Below are positions 36,734 through 46,131 of a DNA stretch of 64,000 bases, piece by piece; within the stretch, counting starts at the first letter, position 1; each line of letters opens with the position of its first letter. Origin of the DNA: Melioribacter sp. (lineage in GTDB: Bacteria > Bacteroidota > Ignavibacteria > Ignavibacteriales > Melioribacteraceae); assembly GCA_023250955.1 (NCBI GenBank), contig JAHEZQ010000010.1, positions 54,919 to 118,918 of the forward strand, in the 5' to 3' direction. The position numbers and the translations under genes were made by a program. The notes under the pieces were generated by a model. The model did no database searches, was not told the origin of the DNA, and was given only the letters and a program-made list of their open reading frames with translations.

Positions 36734-36799
36734 CTGAGTGAAGCGAAGGATCTCAATTATTCTATAATGAGATTCTTCGTTTCGCTCTGCTTCACTCAG
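36734..36799. repeat. REP-like long inverted repeat
   Basis: CTGAGTGAAGC at one end and GCTTCACTCAG at the other, with GAAGGATCTC / GAGATTCTTC as inner arms: a 66-base hairpin with a TATT-rich loop. It lies between the S9 peptidase stop and the AlaX start (nine bases before it). The arm sequence resembles short intergenic repeats of Bacteroidota/Chlorobi genomes, by recall only. Confidence 0.8.
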
Positions 36800-36807
36800 A
36801 ATTAAGT

Positions 36808-37266
36808 ATGGACTACAACGAAAATCCTAAAAATTACCATCCTCGGATGCATAGCGCAGAGCATCTTCTAAATGGAACAATGGATAAAATGTTTCAAAGG
36901 GGAAGAGCATTCAGTGCGCATATCGAAAAGAAAAAATCTAAATGCGATTATCGTTTTGAACGTGATCTAACCGCACAGGAAATCCAAACCATAGAAGAAA
37001 TAATTAATAAACAAATTTCCCTAGATCTTCCGGTTAAAGAAAGTTTTATTAGTCGTGATGAAGCTGTAGGAAGATTTAATCTATCACGTTTGCCAGATGA
37101 AGCCGGAGAAAATCTTCGCGTAATAAGTATCGGAGAATATGATAACTGTTTATGCAGCGGACCCCATGTAACTTCAACAAAAGAAATCGGAACTTTCAAA
37201 ATAATTTCTACAAGTTTTGAAAATGGGGTATTAAGAATTCGTTTTAAAATATCGGAGTCAATATGA
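36808..37266 (+). CDS. AlaX-like alanyl-tRNA editing domain protein
   Basis: 152 residues, one SAD (second additional domain) fold. Zinc ligands at the family's places: His15 and His19 (MHSAEHLL), Cys116 and His120 (CSGPHV). It resembles the free-standing AlaX proteins that hydrolyse Ser- or Gly-mischarged tRNA-Ala. No synthetase body is attached. It has no clear Shine-Dalgarno and its start is just after the long palindrome. Its stop overlaps the next start by four bases (ATGA), so the two are translationally coupled. Confidence 0.85.
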   Translation: MDYNENPKNYHPRMHSAEHLLNGTMDKMFQRGRAFSAHIEKKKSKCDYRFERDLTAQEIQTIEEIINKQISLDLPVKESFISRDEAVGRFNLSRLPDEAGENLRVISIGEYDNCLCSGPHVTSTKEIGTFKIISTSFENGVLRIRFKISESI

Positions 37267-37712
37267 AAATATATATTACACTTATAATCTTTTTGTTAAC
37301 CTTAACAATTATTGCTCAAAACAAAAAGGACCTGGGTCCTTATTATTCAGCAAAAGATGAAAAGGAGATTTTGAAAGTAATGGATAACCAAGTACAAGCC
37401 TGGAACAATGGAAATATGGAAGGATACATGGAGGGCTATTGGAATTCTGATTCACTCCGTTTTGTTGCTAAAATTGGTATCCAATATGGATGGAATTTAA
37501 CCTTGGATATGTATAAAAAAAATTATAACAATAAAGAAGGAATGGGTAAACTTAGTCTTAAAGCTGAAGCGTTGGAATTTATAAATAAAAACGTTGTTTT
37601 TATGATTGGGCGATGGCAGGTTGAGGGCAAGAAAAATGCAGGGGGGCATTACACTCAGATTTGGAGAAAAATAAAGGGTAAGTGGTTAATTACAGTAGAT
37701 CATACTTCCTGA
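37263..37712 (+). CDS. secreted SnoaL/DUF4440-like (NTF2-fold) protein
   Basis: 149 residues, signal peptide 1-18. NTF2-like fold: N-terminal helix with DEKEILKVMDNQVQAWNNGNMEGYMEGYW, then strands SLRFVAKIGIQYG, SLKAEALEFINKNVVFMIGRWQVEG and QIWRKIKGKWLITVDH. Members bind small ligands in a cone-shaped pocket; several are ketosteroid-isomerase-like or have no known enzyme role. The ATGA overlap with the AlaX gene is odd for a periplasmic protein behind a cytoplasmic tRNA enzyme. Confidence 0.75.
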   Translation: MKIYITLIIFLLTLTIIAQNKKDLGPYYSAKDEKEILKVMDNQVQAWNNGNMEGYMEGYWNSDSLRFVAKIGIQYGWNLTLDMYKKNYNNKEGMGKLSLKAEALEFINKNVVFMIGRWQVEGKKNAGGHYTQIWRKIKGKWLITVDHTS

Positions 37713-37805
37713 AATAAGACGTAAATGTAGGCCAACTACACTTCACATTTGAAAAATCGAATTTTCAGCATTAATTTTGCACCAGCAAATTTATGGAGCT
37801 TTCAA

Positions 37806-38000
37806 ATGCCAGAAGAACTTTACGTTAATATAAAATTTAAGAATAGGAAAACTGGTGAACTAAAAGATGGTTACGTAAGAGTTCCTAATGTTGAAAAGTA
37901 TGCTAACGGATTAAAAAGATATTTTGACATTCACCAATTTAGAATTTGCGATAAAAGATTGGTTAGTAAAGAAGAATTCGAAAAAAAAGGCAAAGCATAA
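37806..38000 (+). CDS. small conserved hypothetical protein
   Basis: Start taken at ATG 37806 (GGAG eight bases upstream) rather than the in-frame ATG at 37749, whose leader reads unlike protein. The 64-residue product (MPEELYVNIKFKNRKTGELKDG...) has strands followed by two helices, charged and without a signal peptide. No family recognised. It ends just before the lipoprotein gene, so both are probably on one mRNA. Confidence 0.6.
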   Translation: MPEELYVNIKFKNRKTGELKDGYVRVPNVEKYANGLKRYFDIHQFRICDKRLVSKEEFEKKGKA

Positions 38001-38001
38001 T

Positions 38002-38556
38002 TTGATTCAGCCGATATTTAAAAGAATATTAAAAAGCATTCCTAAATTTTTCATTCTTGGTTATGTAGTATTTTCATTTCTTACATTAACTAATTGTTCT
38101 AACAAGCACGATTACGACAGCATATCATACGATCAATTTGTTTTGAGAAATCGAGAGAAAGCGCAGCTGCTAGTTCAACAAAACAACGCAGAACTTTTCA
38201 ATTGTAAGCAAATAGAGTTTATATTGAATAAAACTGTCGTAGCTGATTCAACAGTAATCGGTACTTTTAAAAGAAACGGAAATTATTTTTTAAAAGCATT
38301 AATTAATAATCCTTGCGGTAAAAATATTTATACAACATTAGCTTGTTCGGAAGAAATTATTAAACGTTACAACAGCATTAAGTCAAATCATGTTTTTCTT
38401 GCCGCAAAAATTACAAAAATTGAAAATGTAAATACTATAGCGGAAGTAGATTCTTTAGACGGAAAATCTATGTATCTCAACCGAAATAATTCTGTAATGC
38501 TTTCCGGTGAATGTTTGGCGTTTGCAGAAATTCCAATCAATGCTACAGGCGACTAA
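38002..38556 (+). CDS. hypothetical lipoprotein
   Basis: The frame is open from 37924, but that leader overlaps the preceding gene and has no signal. TTG at 38002 gives a lipoprotein leader (IPKFFILGYVVFSFLTLTNC, lipobox LTNC) one base after the previous stop and with AAAGGC upstream, so I prefer it, with modest certainty. The mature part (about 150 residues) has beta strands, a mid-protein Cys pair (NPCGKN and LACSEE) and a final EC segment. No domain recognised. It is followed after 12 bases by the converging hydrolase gene. Confidence 0.6.
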   Translation: MIQPIFKRILKSIPKFFILGYVVFSFLTLTNCSNKHDYDSISYDQFVLRNREKAQLLVQQNNAELFNCKQIEFILNKTVVADSTVIGTFKRNGNYFLKALINNPCGKNIYTTLACSEEIIKRYNSIKSNHVFLAAKITKIENVNTIAEVDSLDGKSMYLNRNNSVMLSGECLAFAEIPINATGD

Positions 38557-38568
38557 ATAAAAATTTCA

Positions 38569-39348
38569 TTATAAACTTACAGTCCATTTGTTGATAAACA
38601 TCGCAACTTCTTCCCAGTTTTTTTGTCCGCAGATATAATGAGTCCTTCCTGAAAATTCCTTGAAATCTATTTTACTGTCCTTGTCTTTGTATGCTTCAAA
38701 GTTTTTCTTATTAAGAGAAGAAGGAATGATGTTGTCTTTCTCGCCTGCGATAAACAGTAAAGGATTATGCGGTTTTTTGAAATCAATCTTTCCATCATTT
38801 TTTATGCTGCTTCGCGGTATGTTTCTACTTTCAGGGACTACAAATTTATTGTATTCGACTTGTGTTTCTTCCATTGTCATTGTATTACAAAATGCGTAGT
38901 GAAACCACTCCACACTTGGTAAACAAACTGAATTTCCTTTGATGGGATTTATTGTTGGTAAATTTGCTTTTATAAAACTCCATTTAAAACTAAAAATTCC
39001 TTTTGGCGGTGCAGTATCAATACAAATTCCCGCAACTCCTTTGTTTATTTCAATTAACTTTTGAACTGCAAGTCCGCCCATTGAGTGTCCAATAAGAATT
39101 GGTTTTTCGGGTAACTTATCAATAAACGCTGATAAGCTGTTAATGACTTGTCCAAATGTTAGATTACCTAAATTTAGGTTCACGTTGGATCTTAATTCAG
39201 AGGGATTGCCTTCGTGATAAGCGTAAGCAGGCGCATAACAATTGTATCCTTTGTCCTCATAAAATTTTATCCAATCAGACCAACTTGATGGATTCATAAA
39301 AAGTCCGTGAACAAACACGATTGTTTTGCTTGTTATTTTATTATTCAT
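38569..39348 (-). CDS. alpha/beta hydrolase
   Basis: 259 residues. Oxyanion start VFVHGLFMN, nucleophile elbow LIGHSMGG (Ser in the middle of GHSMG), catalytic Asp in AGEKDNIIP and His in SGRTHYICG. No signal peptide, so cytoplasmic. Sequence style is that of esterase/lipase-like members; substrate unknown. A gap of 179 bases separates its start from the flavodoxin gene's stop. Confidence 0.85.
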   Translation of the reverse strand: MNNKITSKTIVFVHGLFMNPSSWSDWIKFYEDKGYNCYAPAYAYHEGNPSELRSNVNLNLGNLTFGQVINSLSAFIDKLPEKPILIGHSMGGLAVQKLIEINKGVAGICIDTAPPKGIFSFKWSFIKANLPTINPIKGNSVCLPSVEWFHYAFCNTMTMEETQVEYNKFVVPESRNIPRSSIKNDGKIDFKKPHNPLLFIAGEKDNIIPSSLNKKNFEAYKDKDSKIDFKEFSGRTHYICGQKNWEEVAMFINKWTVSL

Positions 39349-39527
39349 ATTTGTTCCGATTGTTAATGGAAATATTTGAGTTGTAAAAAAGTAAAAAAAG
39401 TTTCTAATTTTGCACAGCAGTCTAAATGCATGTGGCTAATTGGTAAAACAAGACCAAAAGTTTTTTCGTTCCATTGGAATTACAATTGCTTTCAAATCAG
39501 TATCAATTATTTTTTTCTACTTTTCAA

Positions 39528-40187
39528 TTATCGGATTGTATTTTTGAAACGTTGTGCGACACTAGCAGCATGCTCTCCGAGAGAACGTGCTTCCTTAAGC
39601 GCTTTCTCGTCAACAGGATCTAAAGCAGAAGCTCCCGCTAATCCAAATGGTCCTTCAAGCGGGCCGACGAGAATCATTCCCGCATTCATCATTGCTATTA
39701 CTAATGAATGAATGACATGTTCTTTCCCGCCTGTTTGATCGCCTCCCGTTGAAAATGCACCGCCGACTTTATTGACGAGAGATATTTTATACTTTAACCA
39801 CCAATCGTCAATAAATGATTTCATTTGTCCAGCCATGTTTCCATAATAAGTTGGCGAACCTAATAAAACCGCGTCGGCATGTTTGAGTTCTGTTTCTGTA
39901 ACCTTATCTATAGTTCTTGTAATTACATTTACTCCGGGAATCTTCTGTGCCCCTTCTGCAACTGCTTTGGCCATCTTTTCTGTGTTGCCCGTAAAAGAAT
40001 AATAAACTATTAGAATTGAAATTTCTGTGTGTTTAGTAGAATCGGAATCATTGTATGTAATTGGATCAAACTTATAAGTAGACCCATAGAGTAAATATGG
40101 CCCAGTCAGAAAAAATAATATGATTGTGAAAAAAAGATAACAAGTTATATCAAGAATTGTTCGGACTGATTTATTGTTAGAATACAT
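39528..40187 (-). CDS. flavodoxin/WrbA-family protein with N-terminal membrane anchor
   Basis: 219 residues. After a hydrophobic segment (about residues 10-36, ILDITCYLFFTIILFFLTGPYLLYG) a flavodoxin-like domain starts: ISILIVYYSFTGNTEKMAKAV (FMN phosphate loop), HADAVLLGSPTYYGNMAGQMKSFIDD, GGAFSTGGDQTGG, closing LDPVDEKALKEARSLGEHAASVA. This is NAD(P)H:quinone-oxidoreductase (WrbA) type, but normal members are soluble. The anchor puts the FMN domain either on the cytoplasmic face or, if it acts as a signal, in the periplasm. Confidence 0.8.
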   Translation of the reverse strand: MYSNNKSVRTILDITCYLFFTIILFFLTGPYLLYGSTYKFDPITYNDSDSTKHTEISILIVYYSFTGNTEKMAKAVAEGAQKIPGVNVITRTIDKVTETELKHADAVLLGSPTYYGNMAGQMKSFIDDWWLKYKISLVNKVGGAFSTGGDQTGGKEHVIHSLVIAMMNAGMILVGPLEGPFGLAGASALDPVDEKALKEARSLGEHAASVAQRFKNTIR

Positions 40188-40270
40188 TTTATTTCTCCGT
40201 TGCTATATGATATATAAAATGCATTTATTCAAATTGATAAACAACGAAAAAGCAATGATGCTCGGATAAT

Positions 40271-40298
40271 AAAAAGGACGACCAATATGATCGTCCTT
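40271..40298 (-). terminator. rho-independent terminator
   Basis: AAGGACGA / TCGTCCTT stem with a nine-base loop. On the minus strand a run of T follows, so it ends the 40330 gene. It lies 30 bases after that stop codon. Confidence 0.8.
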
Positions 40299-40329
40299 CT
40301 AAATACTAATTACTAAGTATTAAATACTC

Positions 40330-43300
40330 TTATTTTAATTCCGGCATTCTTCCGGGTGTCCAAGGAACATTGAGCTTATCCATTTCGGATTCAATTGTTT
40401 TCAGATCCACATCAATTATTTTTTTCAATTTTTCAATAATCGGTTGTATCTCAGCATACAAAGTTTCGTAAGCCACTTTCTGATTCTTCGTTAGATTTGT
40501 GGTAGTGCTGTATGATGTAAACAGCATTGTTGAAAGTCTTGAATTCAAGGTTACCAGTGCCGGAGGATTTTCTTCAGCACTTGCACCCCTGCCTTCCATA
40601 CCACGGATTGTAATTAAAATCTTATCAAGATCATTAGATATTTGATTTGCTTTTGCGAGTAACTCAAAAGGCGCAGCCGCAGTATTATTCAATGCCTGTT
40701 TGATTGATTCAGTTCTCTTTTCAAGATCCTCGGCTACTCTTTGAGCTCCGTATGCAGTTCTGGCTAACTCCGAAGCTTTCTTTTGGAATGCAACTAACTC
40801 AGAACGATCTTTAGCCGGTAATGTTGTGTTATTGAGAGGAACAACATTAAACTCGGTTGGTGCCAGCAATTTCTTTTCTTGATTTCTTAGAACCATAGAC
40901 AAAGAAATTTTATATTTACCGGGCATAGCCAGAATACCGCTACCGCTGCTGCGTCTTCTGCCGCTTCCTCCTGAAGAAACCGGTTCAAATTTATCAACTA
41001 CAATTGGAGATGTGCTTTCGCATCGAAGATCCCAGTTGATACGATTAATTCCGCTTCCGGCAGATTTTGTTATTTTTCTTATAACCAAACCGGTCTCATC
41101 CATAATTTTGAAAATGAGATATGGATCTTTTTCAATCTCTTCCTCATGAAGTGCATCAAGAGATGGCTGAGGAATTGGCTTTCCATCTTTGAATAATGCT
41201 TTCTCTTTTTGTTTACGTTCTGCTTTTAAGGTTTTGGGAACATCTTTAATATAGTATGTAAATGTTGCGCCGTATTCTGGATTTGGTGCTCTAAAATAAT
41301 TTGAACCCTGTGCACCATGCCCGCCGCTTGGAATGTACATCAATGCATCTTTGATCGGAAACATATAAGCATCTTTTTCTAAAAGCTCTTTGCTGACTGT
41401 TCTTAATGGAGAGTAGTCGTCAAGCACGTAGAAACCTCTGCCGAATGTTGCAACAACTAAATCTTTTTCTCTTTCTTGAATTGTAATATCCGGAACTTTT
41501 ACAAGGGGCATTCCAGCTTTTAGCTGAATCCACTTTTCTCCGCCGTCAATTGTAAAAAATACTCCCCATTCGGTTCCTACAAATAATAATTTTGGATTTA
41601 TCGGGTCTTCAACAATTGTATTAACAGCACCATTAGCAGGAAGATTGCTTGAAATTGATTTCCATGTTTTACCTTTATCGTTACTCTTAATTACATAAGG
41701 TTTAAAATCATCTCTTTTGTGATTGTTGAATGAAGCGTAAACTACATTCTCATCAAAACGGGAAGGAAGAATATCACTGACAAGTGTGTATTTCGGAACG
41801 TCGGGAAAATCTTCGATCTTGCGCCAGGTCTTTTGATCTTCGGTTACTTGAATTAATCCGTCATCAGTTCCTGCATATAAAAGATTTTCTTGCTTAATTG
41901 ATTCCACGAGCGAAACGATTAATCCGAATTGTGAAGTGCTTACATCTTTTCCGTCAGCATCAATACTCCAATATTTCCCCATCACCTGAAATGTATTGCG
42001 GTCAGTTTTAGTTGTAAGATCATCACTAATTTCTGTCCATGAATCTCCGCGGTCATCACTTCTAAAAACTCTTTCTGCTGCAGTATATAATCGTGTTGAT
42101 GAATGCGGACTTAAAATTAATGGAGTATCCCAATACCACTTAAAAGTTTTTTCCCCTTTTACCGGTTCGGGACGAATATCAATAGCTTCACCGCTCTTAC
42201 GATCGAAACGGACCATTCCACCATATTGTGATTCTGCATAAATTATATCCGGGTTTGTCGGATCAATAGCTGTCCAGAAACCATCGCCGCCGTTTGTTAC
42301 AACCCAATCATCACTAATAACGCCACTTCCTCTTATAGAACGAGAAGGCCCGCCAAAGCTATTGTTATCTTGTGTTCCTGCATATATATTATAGAAGGGA
42401 AGATCATTGTCTGTATTAACTCTATAAAATTGTGTGACAGGTAGATTAGATTTAAATAGAAAAGTTTTACCCATGTCAAATGTTTCATATACGCCACCAT
42501 CACCACCGATCATTATATGTTTAGTATCTGTCGGATCAATCCACAATGCATGATCATCAACATGTCTATCACTATTGCCGAATGGTTTCCAAGTTTTACC
42601 TGCATCTTCTGTGTACTGTGTTACTGTCTCTGTAGAAAAAACTTTATCTACGTTTTTAGGGTCGCAGTAGATTTCATTGTAGTATTGCCCTTGAGAATAG
42701 TGGTCGCCCATCTTTTCCCATGAGGCACCACGGTTTGTTGATCTGAAAAATCCTCCTTTACCTTCAGCTGCTTCAACTATTAAATAAACTACATCGGGAT
42801 TAACAGGAGAAATTGCAATTCCCATTCCTCCTTTATCAACAGAAGGGATTCCGTTTGTTAGTTTATCCCATGTAGCACCAGCATCATTGGATTTATAAAC
42901 AGCGGATTCCGGACCGCCGCCGATTTTTGTAAATATATGTCTGCGTCTTTGTTCTGATGTTGCATACAAAACATTTGAATCTCTCGGGTCCATCACGATA
43001 TTATTTACACCGGTGTTTTCGCTAATGTTCAGAACTTTATTCCATGTTTTTCCACCGTCAATAGTTTTATAAAGACCTCGGTCACCTCCGGGTCCCCACA
43101 CAGATCCTTCAGCTGCAACATAAATTGTATTTGGATTTTTCGGATCGACTACGATTCCACCGATCTGACGTGATTCTTTCAATCCCATAAATTTCCAAGT
43201 TTGTCCGCCGTCAATAGATTTGTACACGCCCATTCCGTAACCAAGTGCACGTTGATGATTGTTTTCGCCAGTACCAAGCCAAACAACATTTGAATTTGTT

Positions 43301-43623
43301 GGATCAATTACTACACAACCCATTGAGTAAGCTTGAACCGTATCTGCAAGGGCTTGCCAAGTAGTTCCATTATTTAATGTTTTCCATAAACCACCGCTTG
43401 CTGTAGCGACGTAGTACTCACTGTGATCGTTAGGATTTACTGCAAAATCTGCAATTCGTCCGGATGTAAAAGCTGGACCAATACCGCGAAATTTTAATCC
43501 GCTGAAAGTACCGCTAGTAAGTTTGTCTTTTTCTTTTTTCGGTTCCTTTGTATCATCTTTATCTTGTGCAAACAAAAATGATTGTGCCAACAAAATAATT
43601 AATAAGAGGCGTACAAATTTCAT
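40330..43623 (-). CDS. secreted sortilin/BNR-repeat propeller protein
   Basis: The frame reaches 43719, but ATG 43623 fits: GGAG precedes it and it opens a signal peptide (MKFVRLLLIILLAQSFLFA). About 1097 residues. At least eight Asp boxes of the S-x-D-x-G-x-T-W type can be seen (SIDGGQTWKF, TIDGGKTWNK, SNDAGATWDK, STNRGASWEK, TEDAGKTWKP, SDDRGDSWTE, SNDKGKTWKS, TIDGGEKWIQ), building two large propellers of the VPS10/BNR type. The C-terminal 280 residues hold a beta domain and a long helical region (AERKQKEKALFKDG, KDRSELVAFQKKASELAR). The family is often annotated as glycosyl hydrolase, but no catalytic residues are clear; binding or scaffold roles are as likely. Confidence 0.8.
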   Translation of the reverse strand: MKFVRLLLIILLAQSFLFAQDKDDTKEPKKEKDKLTSGTFSGLKFRGIGPAFTSGRIADFAVNPNDHSEYYVATASGGLWKTLNNGTTWQALADTVQAYSMGCVVIDPTNSNVVWLGTGENNHQRALGYGMGVYKSIDGGQTWKFMGLKESRQIGGIVVDPKNPNTIYVAAEGSVWGPGGDRGLYKTIDGGKTWNKVLNISENTGVNNIVMDPRDSNVLYATSEQRRRHIFTKIGGGPESAVYKSNDAGATWDKLTNGIPSVDKGGMGIAISPVNPDVVYLIVEAAEGKGGFFRSTNRGASWEKMGDHYSQGQYYNEIYCDPKNVDKVFSTETVTQYTEDAGKTWKPFGNSDRHVDDHALWIDPTDTKHIMIGGDGGVYETFDMGKTFLFKSNLPVTQFYRVNTDNDLPFYNIYAGTQDNNSFGGPSRSIRGSGVISDDWVVTNGGDGFWTAIDPTNPDIIYAESQYGGMVRFDRKSGEAIDIRPEPVKGEKTFKWYWDTPLILSPHSSTRLYTAAERVFRSDDRGDSWTEISDDLTTKTDRNTFQVMGKYWSIDADGKDVSTSQFGLIVSLVESIKQENLLYAGTDDGLIQVTEDQKTWRKIEDFPDVPKYTLVSDILPSRFDENVVYASFNNHKRDDFKPYVIKSNDKGKTWKSISSNLPANGAVNTIVEDPINPKLLFVGTEWGVFFTIDGGEKWIQLKAGMPLVKVPDITIQEREKDLVVATFGRGFYVLDDYSPLRTVSKELLEKDAYMFPIKDALMYIPSGGHGAQGSNYFRAPNPEYGATFTYYIKDVPKTLKAERKQKEKALFKDGKPIPQPSLDALHEEEIEKDPYLIFKIMDETGLVIRKITKSAGSGINRINWDLRCESTSPIVVDKFEPVSSGGSGRRRSSGSGILAMPGKYKISLSMVLRNQEKKLLAPTEFNVVPLNNTTLPAKDRSELVAFQKKASELARTAYGAQRVAEDLEKRTESIKQALNNTAAAPFELLAKANQISNDLDKILITIRGMEGRGASAEENPPALVTLNSRLSTMLFTSYSTTTNLTKNQKVAYETLYAEIQPIIEKLKKIIDVDLKTIESEMDKLNVPWTPGRMPELK

Positions 43624-43741
43624 AACTACTCCGTCCCATAATGTTTTTGAAAAAGTTAATTTTGGATTTACAAAAGCAAAAAAGAAATTGATGTGAGATT
43701 TTGATATTTTATTCAACAAAGGATTAACTATTTATTGAACA

Positions 43742-45289
43742 ATGACCAAACCTATAAAAAAAATAGGTCTATTTCTAATATTAATTATTGCTCTTCCGAT
43801 TCTTTTTTTTGGTATTCGTGAAATTACTTCCTTAAATGAGAACGAAAGCGTAATAGAAGAAATTTACACTAATCAAATTGAATCTATTTTATTTTCAATA
43901 AATCAATATTCGGAAGATATTATTCGAAGCTGGGGGATGCATCTAGAAGGAATAACCGAGGAAGGTTTACAAAACGGTGATAAGTTAGAGAAAAAATTAA
44001 CTCAATTATTCAATAATAATGCCTCACTTAATTATATTTTTATCACCGATAGCATGCTTACGAATAAATTTTTTATTGACAGAAAAGGGCTTCAAAAACC
44101 ACATACAAATATTTCTCATTTATTAAAAGGGAATCAACAACCAATAAATCGTTTATACAGATATAAGGAAAACGGATTTACAAAATTCGAACCTGCGTCT
44201 CTTAGTATTGACAGGGGGACACAATTTTTAATCTTTATTCTAGACAACAAACAAATTTGTGTTTTCGCTATCGATAAGCAAAAATTTGTTGAACAGAATC
44301 TTTCATCAAAAATTCAAAGTGTTGCAAGAAACGAATTCATTGTTGCGGTAATTGATTCGATTAGTAATCAAAATATTTATTCAACTGAAATTCTGCAAGA
44401 TAGAACATTCGAACAAAGAAAAAGTTTATGGTTACTGCCAGAGTATTCACTTGGAATAATGTTAAAGGGGCAAACAATTGACAGTCTAGTAAAACAAAGA
44501 AGCTCTCTAAATTTATATTTAATTATTGGTTTATCAATTTTGATGTTGCTAGTTGCTTTATGGGGATATCGAAATATAAAACATGAAGTAGAGTTAGCTC
44601 AGATTAAAAACGATTTTGTCTCTAACGTATCACATGAATTACGAACGCCGCTCGCTTTAATTAATATGTTTGCTGAAACACTGACTCTGGGGCGGGTTAG
44701 TTCCGACGAGAAAAGGAACGAATATTATAATATTATACAAAGCGAAGCAGAGAGGCTTTCAAAGATTGTAAATAAGATCTTGAGTTTTTCTAAAATAGAA
44801 GCTGGAAAATGGAAATATAATTTTGTAAAGACAGATATTAATTTACTTACGGAAAAAATTTATAACAGCTACAAATACCATCTTGAGAACAGCGGATTTC
44901 AATTTTTATATAAACCTTTTACCGAAACATTAGCTGCTAAAATTGATTCAGAAGCAGTTTCGGAAGCCGTTATCAATCTGATTGATAATTCGATAAAATA
45001 TAGCGACAAAGTGAAAAAGGTCGTGTTAATAACAGGACGCACTAAAAACGCAATCTATATTGAGATTGAAGATTCAGGTCTGGGTATATCTAAAGATGAT
45101 CAGAAGAAAATTTTTGATAAATTTTATAGATCGTCAAGCGGCAATATTCATAACACAAAAGGAACTGGGCTTGGCTTAACATTAGTGAAATATATTATGG
45201 ATGCACATAAAGGTGAAATTAAATTAACAAGCGAACCCGAAAAGGGAAGTCGGTTTAGTTTATTTTTTCCGATTAATAATAATGATTAG
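43742..45289 (+). CDS. sensor histidine kinase (HisKA type)
   Basis: 515 residues. Two membrane helices (about 8-26 and 252-272) enclose a periplasmic sensor region with no recognised fold. Then HisKA with His298 in SNVSHELRTPL, and a HATPase with N box LIDNSIKYSD, DSGLGIS and GTGLGLTL. No PAS or HAMP is evident between the second helix and HisKA. It is 12 bases before the response regulator and clearly its partner. The gene lies divergent from the propeller gene with 118 bases between. Confidence 0.93.
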   Translation: MTKPIKKIGLFLILIIALPILFFGIREITSLNENESVIEEIYTNQIESILFSINQYSEDIIRSWGMHLEGITEEGLQNGDKLEKKLTQLFNNNASLNYIFITDSMLTNKFFIDRKGLQKPHTNISHLLKGNQQPINRLYRYKENGFTKFEPASLSIDRGTQFLIFILDNKQICVFAIDKQKFVEQNLSSKIQSVARNEFIVAVIDSISNQNIYSTEILQDRTFEQRKSLWLLPEYSLGIMLKGQTIDSLVKQRSSLNLYLIIGLSILMLLVALWGYRNIKHEVELAQIKNDFVSNVSHELRTPLALINMFAETLTLGRVSSDEKRNEYYNIIQSEAERLSKIVNKILSFSKIEAGKWKYNFVKTDINLLTEKIYNSYKYHLENSGFQFLYKPFTETLAAKIDSEAVSEAVINLIDNSIKYSDKVKKVVLITGRTKNAIYIEIEDSGLGISKDDQKKIFDKFYRSSSGNIHNTKGTGLGLTLVKYIMDAHKGEIKLTSEPEKGSRFSLFFPINNND

Positions 45290-45301
45290 GGAGATAAGAC
45301 G

Positions 45302-45982
45302 ATGCGTATACTAATTATTGAAGATGAGCCAAAAATGCAAATGGGCCTCAAGGATAATCTTGAATTTGAAGGTTATGAAGTTGATTCTTCGAATAACGGT
45401 GAAGACGGATTGAAAAAAATTCTTGAGAACAAATTTGATTTAATTCTTCTTGATGTTATGCTTCCAAAACTTTCCGGATTTGATGTTTGCAGAAAAACAC
45501 GTGAACAAAAAATTGCTACTCCGATTATTCTTCTAACGGCAAAAGGTGAAGAAATTGATAAAATAATAGGACTGGAAATCGGGGCCGATGACTATGTAAC
45601 CAAGCCGTTTAGTCTACGGGAACTTCTTGCTAGGATTAAAGCGGTCTTGCGCCGTGCCGAAAAATCTGTTGGTGTATCCGGAATAGTAATGATCGGCAGA
45701 ACCGAGGTCAACTTTGCAAGTTATAATGCATTTGAAGAAGGAATTTCGGTGCAAATGTCTCACAAAGAATTTGAATTATTAAAATATCTATATAATAACC
45801 GGAACCAAACGGTTAACCGCGATGATCTATTGAAAAATGTTTGGGGAGACATTTTTACAACCTCTCGTACAATTGATAATTTCATTGTTAAACTCCGTCA
45901 GAAAATAGAAACAGATCCCAACAATCCTAAAGTTATCCTTACTGTACATGGAATCGGCTACAAACTAATTGCTATGCAATAA
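45302..45982 (+). CDS. OmpR-family response regulator
   Basis: 226 residues. Receiver with IIEDEP, Asp51 in ILLDVMLPKLSG, and TKPF at the usual Lys; then a winged HTH (about 130-226, SHKEFELLKYLYNNRNQTV ... RTIDNFIVKLRQKIE). Acts as the DNA-binding partner of the upstream kinase. Nothing in the sequence identifies its targets; the HEAT-repeat gene starts 149 bases downstream. Confidence 0.95.
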   Translation: MRILIIEDEPKMQMGLKDNLEFEGYEVDSSNNGEDGLKKILENKFDLILLDVMLPKLSGFDVCRKTREQKIATPIILLTAKGEEIDKIIGLEIGADDYVTKPFSLRELLARIKAVLRRAEKSVGVSGIVMIGRTEVNFASYNAFEEGISVQMSHKEFELLKYLYNNRNQTVNRDDLLKNVWGDIFTTSRTIDNFIVKLRQKIETDPNNPKVILTVHGIGYKLIAMQ

Positions 45983-46131
45983 TTTCATTTCTGCATATTG
46001 AACTTGTTGTAAGTATGTAAGCGGTCGTTACAATTTATGACAATTCTTTATACAACTTTGACAACTCTAATTTGAATCATTTCGACTAATCATATAGAGA
46101 AAGTAAAACATTATCACCATAGGAGGTTGAA

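Noticed and set aside
39376..39711. Plus-strand frame (111 residues) in the gap before the flavodoxin gene
   Set aside because: Overlaps the 3' end of the flavodoxin gene in antisense, no start signal, mixed composition.
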